Source: Clostridia bacterium (GTDB taxonomy: Bacteria > Bacillota_A > Clostridia > Christensenellales > Borkfalkiaceae). From it: a stretch of DNA of 5,586 bases. Positions 1 to 5,586 of this stretch are shown one piece after another; position 1 is the first letter of the stretch, and each line of letters starts with the position of its first letter. The notes under the pieces are model-generated. The model saw nothing but the letters and a program-made list of their open reading frames with translations. It had not been told where the DNA came from and did no database searches. The position numbers were made by a program, and so were the translations under genes. The stretch spans positions 1-5,586 of the forward strand of contig JAFWAM010000132.1 in the NCBI GenBank assembly GCA_017507595.1, in the 5' to 3' direction.

Positions 1-2
1 AA

Positions 3-698
3 AAGGTTCGGAAGGAGCTTGAATCTCAGATCAAACAAAACGGTGAAGAAGCCATGTTTGAGGTTGGTCTTTTCGGCATCCATCCCGAGCTTATCAAGAT
101 CCTCGGCAGGTTAAAATACAGGACAAGCTACGGCCAGAACGTTTTAAAGCACTCTATTGAGGTTTCCCACCTTGCCGGCATGATGGCGGCAGAGTTGGGT
201 GTTGACGTCAATCTTGCAAAGCGCGGCGGCTTGCTTCACGATATCGGTAAGGCTGTTGACCACGAGGTCGAGGGTACCCACATTACCATCGGTGTCGATC
301 TTGCTAAAAAGTTTAAGGAAAGCAAGAACGTTGTCAATTGTATTGCGGCTCACCACGGCGATGTGGAGCCTAAGACCATCGAAGCCGTTTTGGTTCAGGC
401 AGCCGACGCAATTTCAGGCGCAAGGCCCGGCGCAAGAAGAGAAACCGGTACAAACTATATCAAGCGTCTTGAACAGCTTGAAGCCATTGCAACAGGCTTC
501 CACGGCGTTGAAAAGAGCTATGCAATCCAGGCCGGTCGCGAGATCCGCGTAATGGTTAAGCCGGAGCAGATCGACGATAATCAAGCTATGTTCCTTGCAA
601 AGGATATTGCAAAGAAGATCGAGGCAGAGCTTGAGTATCCCGGTCAGATCAAGGTTAACGTTATCAGGGAATGGCGCGCAGTTGAATACGCAAAATAA
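3..698 (+). CDS. rny: Ribonuclease Y, C-terminal part (5' truncated by window edge)
   Basis: RNase Y is the membrane-anchored endoribonuclease that starts bulk mRNA decay in many Firmicutes. The frame is open from base 3, so the Met codon at 54 is an internal residue and not the start: 17 codons before it continue the family sequence between the KH and HD domains ([10 protein letters not shown], then [10 protein letters not shown]). About 231 residues are present of a usual 510-520; the N-terminal membrane helix, coiled coil and KH domain are off the window. The HD phosphohydrolase domain is clear: a His in [12 protein letters not shown], the HD pair in [13 protein letters not shown] (codons at 237-242), the HH pair in IAAHHGD, and the Asp in [16 protein letters not shown]. 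The C-terminus ([12 protein letters not shown], then RAVEYAK) is typical, except for a Trp where RNase Y usually has Thr (IREW for IRET). A terminator follows directly, so rny appears to end its transcript. Identification is very secure. Confidence 0.97.
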   Translation, partial: KVRKELESQIKQNGEEAMFEVGLFGIHPELIKILGRLKYRTSYGQNVLKHSIEVSHLAGMMAAELGVDVNLAKRGGLLHDIGKAVDHEVEGTHITIGVDLAKKFKESKNVVNCIAAHHGDVEPKTIEAVLVQAADAISGARPGARRETGTNYIKRLEQLEAIATGFHGVEKSYAIQAGREIRVMVKPEQIDDNQAMFLAKDIAKKIEAELEYPGQIKVNVIREWRAVEYAK

Positions 699-710
699 TT
701 TTAAAAAATA

Positions 711-742
711 GGGCGAAGATAATTTCTTCGCCCTTGGTTTTT
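711..742 (+). terminator. Rho-independent terminator after rny
   Basis: A perfect 9-bp stem pairs GGGCGAAGA (711-719) with TCTTCGCCC (725-733) across a 5-base loop, and is followed by TTGGTTTTT. It starts 13 bases after the rny stop codon. An A-rich run (703-708) precedes it, so some reverse-strand activity is conceivable, although no gene on that strand would need it. It separates rny from the uvrC operon. Confidence 0.92.
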
Positions 743-766
743 AACCTTTAAGACTTCACGGTAAAT

Positions 767-2602
767 ATGAACGACGTTTTAGAAAAGAAAATTAAAATGC
801 TTCCCGATGCCCCCGGCGTTTACGTTATGCTAAACGGCGAAGGGCAGGTCATTTACGTGGGCAAGGCAAAGGTTTTAAAAAACAGGGTAAGACAGTACTT
901 TCACCAGGGTGTGAAGACCGACAAGGTCATGGCGATGGTTTCAAATATTGCAGACTTTTATTACGTCATAACACGGTCCGAGGTTGACGCCCTTTCTTTA
1001 GAAAATAACCTCATCAAAAAGCATAAGCCAAAATACAACATCCTTTTAAAGGACGACAAGACCTATCCCTATCTTAAGATAGACCTTAAAAAGGCTTATC
1101 CCTACTTTGAAATTACCCGCAGGATAACCCGCGACGGCGCAAAATACTTCGGCCCCTTCATGGGCGGGGTTTCCGTCAAGGATATTCTGGAAATAATAAA
1201 CGAATGCTATATGCTGCGCTCCTGCACCCTTTCCCTTGAGGGAAGGTGTGAAAAACGTGAGTGCTTAAACTACCATATCAAGCGGTGCTTTGGGCCCTGC
1301 ACGGGTAAAATCTCCCCGCAGGAATACGCCTTGCAGGTTAACCGCGCCATTGACTTTTTATCGGGCAATGACGAGGACGCAGAAAGGATCCTCACCGAAA
1401 AGATGGCGCGCTTTGCCGATAACGGCGAGTTTGAGCTTGCTATTTCCGTCCGAGAGAGGCTTAAAATGCTTGACAAGGTAAAGCAAAAAAAGATAACCAA
1501 CCTCAATCGCTTTATAAACGCCGATATTATCGCAGTTGCCACCAACGGCCTGTATTATTCGGCCAACCTTCTTATTACCCGAAACGGCAGGATGCAGGGT
1601 GCAAAAAGCTTTTCCTTAAGCGGCGTAAGCTCCTCAATAAGCGACGCAACGGCCCAGTTTATCCGCCGCTATTACTCGGACGGGAAGGAGCTTCCTGACG
1701 AGATCATTCTCTACAGCGACTGTGAGGAGGCCGATCTTCTTTCAGATTATTTCAAGACCGAATATAAAAAATCCGTGTCCATCCTCGTTCCCAAGCAGGG
1801 CGTAAGACGACAGCTTGCCGAAATGGCCTTCAGCAATGCAGAGGACTATCTTGACAAGACCGTTTCAAAGATCCTCCATGACGAGGATATGACCGTTAAC
1901 GCTTGCCAGCGCCTTAAGGAGGTTTTAAAGCTTTCCCGATATCCAAGGCGTATGGAGTGTTACGACATTTCAAACGTTTCGGGGGTTGACAAGGTTGCTT
2001 CCATGGTGGTGTTTGTGGACGGCGAAAAGGCCGCTAAGGAATACCGCCGCTTTATGATAAAGACTGTTGAGGGGGCCAACGACTTTGCCTCCTTACAGGA
2101 AACTTTGGAAAGGCGCCTTCTAAAGCTCGGCACCGCCGAGGAGGAAAAATTCCCCAAGCCCGACCTTGTGGTCATTGACGGTGGCAAGGGGCAGCTGAGC
2201 GCCGTTAAGGAAATTTTCGATAGACTTTCCATCACTGATATTGATCTTATTTCCCTTGCGGAGCGTGAGGAAATGATCTTTACCGTTCACAATAGCGATC
2301 CCGTCCTCATCCCCAAGCGCGATTACGCCCTCAGGCTTTTGCAAAGGATCCGTGACGAGGCTCATCGCTTTGCCGTAACGTACTTCCGCTCCCGCCACTT
2401 AAAGCGCAATTTAGAGTCCTTGCTGGATTCTGTAAAGGGCGTGGGCAAAATCAGGAAGAAAGCACTTTTGCAACACTTTAAGACCCTTGAAAGCCTTCGT
2501 GGGGCAACGGTTGAAGAAATCGCCCGCGTGGACGGCATCGGTCAAAAGTATGCGCAGATCATATACGATTTTTTAAGGAGTAACGCCAATGAAAATAGTT
2601 AA
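767..2602 (+). CDS. uvrC: UvrABC excinuclease subunit C
   Basis: UvrC makes both incisions around a DNA lesion in nucleotide excision repair after recruitment by UvrB. The 611-residue length is normal and all domains are present. The N-terminal GIY-YIG nuclease (about 13-95) has Tyr19, Tyr30 in IYVGKAK, Arg40, metal-binding Glu79 in SLENNLIKK and Asn91. A cysteine region (153-178) contains Cys153, 166, 174 and 178 in the spacing of the four iron-sulfur ligands described for E. coli UvrC, plus an extra Cys161. The UVR motif that binds UvrB lies at about 205-240. The RNase H-like nuclease carries the DDH triad Asp400 (CYDISNVSG), Asp471 (VIDGGKGQL) and His533 (DEAHRFAV). Tandem helix-hairpin-helix motifs occupy about 552-605. 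The ATG at 767 fits the family N-terminus, but only a weak ribosome site precedes it and no clear promoter is visible in the short gap after the terminator. It is the first gene of a probable operon with hprK, rsmD and coaD. Confidence 0.98.
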   Translation: MNDVLEKKIKMLPDAPGVYVMLNGEGQVIYVGKAKVLKNRVRQYFHQGVKTDKVMAMVSNIADFYYVITRSEVDALSLENNLIKKHKPKYNILLKDDKTYPYLKIDLKKAYPYFEITRRITRDGAKYFGPFMGGVSVKDILEIINECYMLRSCTLSLEGRCEKRECLNYHIKRCFGPCTGKISPQEYALQVNRAIDFLSGNDEDAERILTEKMARFADNGEFELAISVRERLKMLDKVKQKKITNLNRFINADIIAVATNGLYYSANLLITRNGRMQGAKSFSLSGVSSSISDATAQFIRRYYSDGKELPDEIILYSDCEEADLLSDYFKTEYKKSVSILVPKQGVRRQLAEMAFSNAEDYLDKTVSKILHDEDMTVNACQRLKEVLKLSRYPRRMECYDISNVSGVDKVASMVVFVDGEKAAKEYRRFMIKTVEGANDFASLQETLERRLLKLGTAEEEKFPKPDLVVIDGGKGQLSAVKEIFDRLSITDIDLISLAEREEMIFTVHNSDPVLIPKRDYALRLLQRIRDEAHRFAVTYFRSRHLKRNLESLLDSVKGVGKIRKKALLQHFKTLESLRGATVEEIARVDGIGQKYAQIIYDFLRSNANENS

Positions 2603-3506
2603 AACAGTAAGCGTTAATGAGTTTGCCGACAGGCTTGGCCTGTCTATTATAAACGAAGGTCTTGGCGAGGTGGAGCTTTCCAGCACGTCAGTTTTAAGAC
2701 CGGGACTTCAGCTTGCGGGGTATTATGAAAAATTTGCAAATCGCCGCGTCCAGATCATTGGCAACGCCGAGCACGAATTTATCAAAAGCTTGCCCGAAAA
2801 AGCCCGCTATAACGCGGTTAAACAGCTTTTTGCCAGCAATCTAACCTGTCTTATCATCGCAAGAAACTTAGACGTTTTAGACGAAATTTACGAGATGAGC
2901 AAGGAATATTCCTGCCCGCTTTTCCTGTCCGAAAAGGTAACGACGGTTCTTATTCACGACCTCATGCTTTACCTGTCTGAAGAGCTTGCCCCCATCGACA
3001 GGGTTCACGGCGTTCTTCTTGACGTCTTTGGTGTGGGCGTTCTGATAACGGGCTCAGCCGGTATCGGCAAAAGTGAGACCGCCCTTGAGCTTATTTCCCG
3101 CGGGCACAGGCTTGTTGCGGACGATACGGTCGTTTTGCAAAAATCAGGGGATAAGCTGGTCGGCAAAGCCCCCAAAAATATTCAGTACTATATGGAGGTC
3201 CGTGGGATTGGTATCATCAACGTGAAGACCAGGTACGGCTCCGCCTCCGTCTGTCCGGAAAAGGAGGTTGATATCGTTGTTGAGCTTTTAAAGTGGACGC
3301 CCGATACGGAGTACGACCGCCTCGGCGACGAAAAGTATTTTACCAGGCTTTTAGATCAGGACGTAACTACCTTCCGCATCCCCGTTCAATCGGGAAGGAA
3401 CATCCCGGCTATTATTGAAGCCGCTGCCAAAAAGTACCGTCTTGAGGAACAGCTTGGGGTAAGTGCAATGGAAAACCTCATTAAAAACGCTTTCGGCGGC
3501 AACTGA
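2589..3506 (+). CDS. hprK: HPr kinase/phosphorylase
   Basis: This bifunctional enzyme phosphorylates and dephosphorylates HPr of the sugar phosphotransferase system on Ser46, setting carbon catabolite repression in Firmicutes (usually with CcpA). At 305 residues it matches the family length of about 310. The N-terminal domain covers about 1-130. The catalytic domain has His140 in VHGVLLDVFG, a Walker A loop at 155-162 (GSAGIGKS), acidic Asp178-Asp179 in RGHRLVADDTV, the HprK signature MEVRGIGIINV (202-212), Arg244 in YDRLGDE and the PVQSGRNIPAIIE loop (265-277). Ala157 replaces the Ser usual at the third Walker A position (GxSGxGKS); this is probably tolerated. The start codon lies inside uvrC (14-bp overlap), and AAGGAG at 2575-2580, eight bases upstream, fixes it and suggests translational coupling. 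In many Clostridia hprK follows uvrC as here, but is then followed by cell-wall and division genes rather than rsmD. Confidence 0.97.
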   Translation: MKIVKTVSVNEFADRLGLSIINEGLGEVELSSTSVLRPGLQLAGYYEKFANRRVQIIGNAEHEFIKSLPEKARYNAVKQLFASNLTCLIIARNLDVLDEIYEMSKEYSCPLFLSEKVTTVLIHDLMLYLSEELAPIDRVHGVLLDVFGVGVLITGSAGIGKSETALELISRGHRLVADDTVVLQKSGDKLVGKAPKNIQYYMEVRGIGIINVKTRYGSASVCPEKEVDIVVELLKWTPDTEYDRLGDEKYFTRLLDQDVTTFRIPVQSGRNIPAIIEAAAKKYRLEEQLGVSAMENLIKNAFGGN

Positions 3507-3523
3507 AGGATAAAGGATAGATT

Positions 3524-4057
3524 ATGAGGATAATCGGAGGACGGCACAGAAGCCGGGTTTTAAAATCCTTTCCAGGCACGGATATACGCCCGACGTCCGA
3601 CAGGGGAAGGGAAGCTTTTTTCAATATTTTCTCCTCCACGATACCGGGCTGTGCCTTTTACGACGGCTTTGCCGGCACGGGCGCAATGGGACTGGAGGCT
3701 TTATCCCGCGGGGCCGAGGCCGTAGTCTTTACTGACGTTGACAGGCGCAGCATAGATCTTATCAAGGCCAATCTCGACCTTTTAAAGGAGGTTGGCGAGG
3801 TAATAAATGTAAGCGCCATATCTTATCTTGGATCGACCCAAATGTCCTTTGATATTATCTTTCTTGACCCGCCCTATAAAACCGATCTTGGCGAAAGGGC
3901 CTTGACGGTGATCGACGGCAGGATTGATTTGTTAAAGGAGGGCGGCTTCGTCGTGTACGAAAACGAAAAAGCCTATTCCGAGGGTCTTGAAAATTTAGAA
4001 TACGTTTCAAGCCGTCGCTACGGCAAAAACTGCTTTAATATTTACAGGCGGAAGTAA
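3524..4057 (+). CDS. rsmD: 16S rRNA (guanine(966)-N2)-methyltransferase RsmD
   Basis: RsmD uses S-adenosylmethionine to methylate N2 of G966 (E. coli numbering) in 16S rRNA during small-subunit assembly. The 177-residue protein has the family's N-terminal RNA-contact segment MRIIGGRHRSRVLKS and RPTSDRGREAFFNIF (22-36). The SAM-binding motif I follows at about 46-63 (DGFAGTGAMGLEALSRGA), and the catalytic DPPY motif of N-methyltransferases lies at 115-118 (FLDPPYKT). Length and motif order are standard. The ATG at 3524 has AAAGGA at 3512-3517, six bases upstream, and a second purine-rich GAAGGA overlaps the hprK stop region. The 17-bp gap to hprK and 2-bp gap to coaD support co-transcription. 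The B. subtilis orthologue is ylbH, also next to coaD. Confidence 0.96.
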   Translation: MRIIGGRHRSRVLKSFPGTDIRPTSDRGREAFFNIFSSTIPGCAFYDGFAGTGAMGLEALSRGAEAVVFTDVDRRSIDLIKANLDLLKEVGEVINVSAISYLGSTQMSFDIIFLDPPYKTDLGERALTVIDGRIDLLKEGGFVVYENEKAYSEGLENLEYVSSRRYGKNCFNIYRRK

Positions 4058-4059
4058 AA

Positions 4060-4563
4060 ATGAATTATTTAAAGGATAAATGCGTGTTTGCAGGGTCCTT
4101 TGACCCCATTACCCTCGGCCATATGCACGTCATAGGCTCCTGCTGTATGATGTTTGGCGAGGTAATCGTTGCAATCGGCGTTAACGATCAAAAAAAATAC
4201 ACCTTTTCCCTTGAGGAAAGGCTTGAAATGGTCAAGGCAGCCTGCAAAAAATACTCTACGGTAAAGGTAGTTGCCTTTGACGGCTATCTTGCCGACTTTA
4301 TGCGCGACAATCAAGCCGTCTATTACGTGCGCGGTGTGCGCGATAAAAAGGACGTCGAGTACGAGGAGGAATGCTTTAAGTTTAATTCGGGCCGCAATAA
4401 GGATATTCAGACAATGTTCTTTCAATGTCCAAAGGCCCTTTTAAAGGTCAGCTCAACCGCCGTCAGGCAACGCCTTAAGGATGGCCTTCCCATTGACGAG
4501 CTGGTCCCTTACGAGATCACACAAATGCTGACAGAATATAGCAGATCAAAAAAGCTAAAATAG
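4060..4563 (+). CDS. coaD: Phosphopantetheine adenylyltransferase (divergent)
   Basis: CoaD transfers AMP from ATP to 4'-phosphopantetheine, giving dephospho-CoA, the penultimate step of coenzyme A synthesis in the cytoplasm. The 167-residue length is right for the family (about 160). Visible motifs are GSFDPITLGH (12-21) with the nucleotidyltransferase TxGH box and His21, a Lys45-Lys46 pair before YTFSLEERLEMV, the family-typical RGVRDKKDVEYE (91-102, usually RGLRxxxDFEYE), and SSTAVRQRL (131-139). The last motif, and the LVPYEI that follows, resemble NadD nicotinate-nucleotide adenylyltransferase more than the usual ISSS-LVKE of CoaD. The length, the RGVR block and the position next to rsmD favour CoaD. 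GGAAG at 4050-4054 inside the end of rsmD is the likely ribosome site, and the 2-bp gap implies coupling to rsmD. The last 47 bp overlap the 3' end of ylbJ on the other strand. Confidence 0.9.
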   Translation: MNYLKDKCVFAGSFDPITLGHMHVIGSCCMMFGEVIVAIGVNDQKKYTFSLEERLEMVKAACKKYSTVKVVAFDGYLADFMRDNQAVYYVRGVRDKKDVEYEEECFKFNSGRNKDIQTMFFQCPKALLKVSSTAVRQRLKDGLPIDELVPYEITQMLTEYSRSKKLK

Positions 4564-4571
4564 TATGTACG

Positions 4572-4600
4572 GCCTTTGATGCGGCAAAGACTTTTATTCT
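4572..4600 (+). terminator. Weak candidate terminator just past coaD, inside ylbJ
   Basis: GCCTTTG (4572-4578) can pair with CAAAGAC (4585-4591) with one mismatch across a 6-base loop, followed by the T-rich TTTTATTCTT. It begins 9 bases after the coaD stop and is the only terminator-like structure there. The stem is short and AT-rich, and it lies in the ylbJ coding sequence, so it may be chance. Confidence 0.3.
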
Positions 4601-4872
4601 TACTCTTGCCGCTGTCAGATATCCTATGGTCTGAAACCACACAGCTATTCCGCCAAAGGCAATAAGCCCGCTGGTTAAGCTAAGGTTCAGCCTCGACAGG
4701 GGAAGGCTCGAAAGCATCAAGGCCCCCGTCGTGCATTCAACAAGCCCGACAAGGACTATCCTTGCTACCTCCCGTCCAAGGATCGGGGATAGGATAAACA
4801 CTAAAGGTTCAAGGATCTTAAAGTCAATCGCCATCTTCCAAAGGTATAAAATACTGCGGAAAACCCTCCCAC

Positions 4873-4899
4873 CATCAGGGCGGACGTGACCGCCTGATG
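4873..4899. repeat. Inverted repeat within ylbJ, near the frame break
   Basis: CATCAGGGCGG (4873-4883) and CCGCCTGATG (4890-4899) form a 10-bp stem with a single bulged G and a 6-base loop. It lies in ylbJ codons for His-Gln-Ala-Val-Thr-Ser-Ala-Leu-Met, about 35 bases before the frame break in the direction of ylbJ transcription. No T-run follows it on either strand, so it is not an obvious terminator. Confidence 0.55.
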
Positions 4900-5493
4900 C
4901 ATCGCCTTATAAAGCGCGTCGCTTGTATCTTCTTTGTTAAAAAGTGAGCCTATAGGTCGGTTAATTGGCATTTTTCTAAACAAAACACCCGTCAAAGCAC
5001 TGCTTAAAAGGTGGGAAGACAGCAAAATCACACCTATTTTAGGACTGGCGAACATCCCCATTGATATTGTGCCCACGATATAAATTGGCCCCGCCGTTGA
5101 AGAAAAGGTAGAGTATTTTTCCGCTTCGCTACGGGTTATTATGCCGTCAAGATAAAGCTCGGATAATATTTTTGCCCCCATGGGATATCCGCAGAGGACG
5201 CTCATCAGCCTTGCATAAAGGCTTATACCATTGGATCTATACAAGACCCTTGCCACAGGGGACAGACCCTTAGCAAGCTTTTCCACAAAGCCCGTCATTG
5301 TAAAGACCCCCGTCAAAAAATAAAAGGGTAGTATGGAGGGCAAAACTGCCGTCGCCCAAAGCTTTATTCCAAAAAATGTCGTTTGGATATAGGTTTGGGA
5401 GTTGGTTATAAATATTATCCCCAAAAGGGCAATTATGGCAACCGTCAGGGTTGATCTGTCAAAGCCTTTTAAAAGTGATTTTTTCATAGTAAA

Positions 5494-5499
5494 ATTATA
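5494..5499 (-). promoter_or_regulatory. Possible -10 box for ylbJ
   Basis: On the minus strand the sequence reads TATAAT, an exact match to the vegetative -10 consensus, ending seven bases before the ylbJ ATG. No convincing -35 box stands at 16-18 bp spacing, and no sigma-E type CATACAnT -10 was found. If it is used, transcription would begin at or next to the start codon. Confidence 0.4.
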
Positions 5500-5514
5500 T
5501 TAACGTTAAGCTTA
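5500..5514. promoter_or_regulatory. Overlapping palindromes in the divergent spacer (possible operator)
   Basis: TTAACGTTAA (5500-5509) is a perfect 10-bp palindrome and overlaps TAAGCTTA (5507-5514), a perfect 8-bp palindrome. Both lie in the 51-bp spacer between the divergent starts of ylbJ and the plus-strand gene at 5539, next to the TATAAT candidate. A regulator site is possible, but AT-rich short palindromes also arise by chance, and no known operator consensus was recognised. Confidence 0.35.
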
Positions 5515-5538
5515 GCAAATAACTGTCACGGTGAACGT

Positions 5539-5586
5539 ATGGAAGATTTATTTGATATTTTGGATTACAAAAAAGATAACGCACCC
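5539..5586 (+). CDS. Start of a plus-strand gene, possibly RarA-like ATPase (3' truncated)
   Basis: Sixteen codons are visible before the window ends: MEDLFDILDYKKDNAP. The ATG at 5539 is preceded by GGTGA (5530-5534), which can pair with the 3' end of 16S rRNA, supporting this start. The pattern of a short acidic DLF segment leading to NAP recalls the N-terminus of Firmicutes RarA (replication-associated recombination AAA+ ATPase), where a segment like APLAxRMRP usually follows. Too little is present to be sure, so no symbol is assigned. The gene is divergent from ylbJ across a 51-bp spacer. Confidence 0.5.
   Translation, partial: MEDLFDILDYKKDNAP

Larger units (their letters stand above)
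4517..5487 (-). pseudogene. ylbJ: YlbJ-type sporulation membrane protein, interrupted by a frameshift
   Basis: YlbJ is a polytopic membrane protein with Gate (nucleoside-recognition) domains. In B. subtilis it is made in the mother cell under sigma-E and is needed for heat-resistant spores; its molecular substrate is not known. The first frame (5487-4801, 228 codons) has a membrane helix at about 14-29, another around 42-64, and family blocks SVLCGYPMGAKILSELY (96-112), SSTAGPIYIVGTISMGM (129-145) and ALMVGGFSAVFYTFG (203-217). It then runs into a stop after a non-family tail. The second frame (4834-4517) continues with hydrophobic, family-like sequence (FKILEPLVFILSPILG and later SGLIAFGGIAVWFQTIGY). 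One added base near 4837 would join them into about 323 residues, shorter than the roughly 400 of B. subtilis YlbJ. No good ribosome site precedes the ATG at 4834, so a separate second gene is unlikely. The cause may be a true mutation or a sequence error. Its place beside coaD matches other Firmicutes. Confidence 0.85.

Noticed and set aside
54..56. ATG at 54 as a real rny start
   Set aside because: The frame stays open to the window edge, and the 17 preceding codons match RNase Y, so this Met is internal.
144..552. Alternative-frame open stretches over the rny HD domain
   Set aside because: The rny frame carries the conserved HD motifs; the other frames show no family features.
1270..2398. 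Several minus- and plus-strand open frames of 63-92 codons inside uvrC
   Set aside because: uvrC is intact with all catalytic residues, and these frames have low-complexity, non-family translations.
4069..4425. Minus-strand 118-codon open frame antisense to coaD
   Set aside because: It mirrors a well-supported coaD gene, has no recognisable family features and no ribosome site; it is a frame shadow.
4801..4840. Programmed -1 ribosomal frameshift in ylbJ
   Set aside because: No X-XXY-YYZ slippery heptamer is visible in the overlap and no strong hairpin lies just downstream; a mutation or sequence error is simpler.
5533..5546. LexA-type SOS box near the 5539 start
   Set aside because: GAAC at 5533-5536 is followed after four bases by GGAA, not GTTC, so only half of the Gram-positive consensus is present.

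Overview
The window is a piece of chromosomal core-gene DNA from a low-to-mid GC Firmicute, most likely in class Clostridia. Three things point there: an HPr kinase/phosphorylase next to uvrC, an RNase Y, and a YlbJ-type sporulation membrane protein beside rsmD and coaD. No mobile element, CRISPR array, phage gene or RNA gene was seen, and no gene-free stretch exceeds about 70 bases.

Layout: (1) Bases 1-698 carry the C-terminal part of RNase Y (rny), whose N-terminal half lies off the window. A strong intrinsic terminator follows at 711-742. (2) Bases 767-4563 hold four same-strand, tightly packed genes that look like one operon: uvrC, hprK, rsmD and coaD. They overlap by 14 bp or are separated by 17 and 2 bp. 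(3) On the opposite strand, 5487-4517, lies ylbJ. It reads as two overlapping frames, as if one base were missing near 4837, and its 3' end overlaps the 3' end of coaD by 47 bp. (4) A 51-bp divergent spacer (5488-5538) separates ylbJ from the first 16 codons of a plus-strand gene running off the window, possibly rarA.

Functionally this is housekeeping: mRNA turnover (RNase Y), nucleotide excision repair (UvrC), carbon catabolite control (HprK), ribosomal RNA methylation (RsmD), coenzyme A synthesis (CoaD) and spore formation (YlbJ). The genes do not form one pathway. Their order follows a Firmicutes arrangement in which rsmD and coaD neighbour ylbJ (ylbH-ylbI-ylbJ in Bacillus subtilis).

I do not see a previously undescribed biological system here. 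The points worth checking are the ylbJ frame break, the antisense overlap of coaD and ylbJ, the mixed motif character of CoaD, and the compact divergent promoter region with overlapping palindromes.
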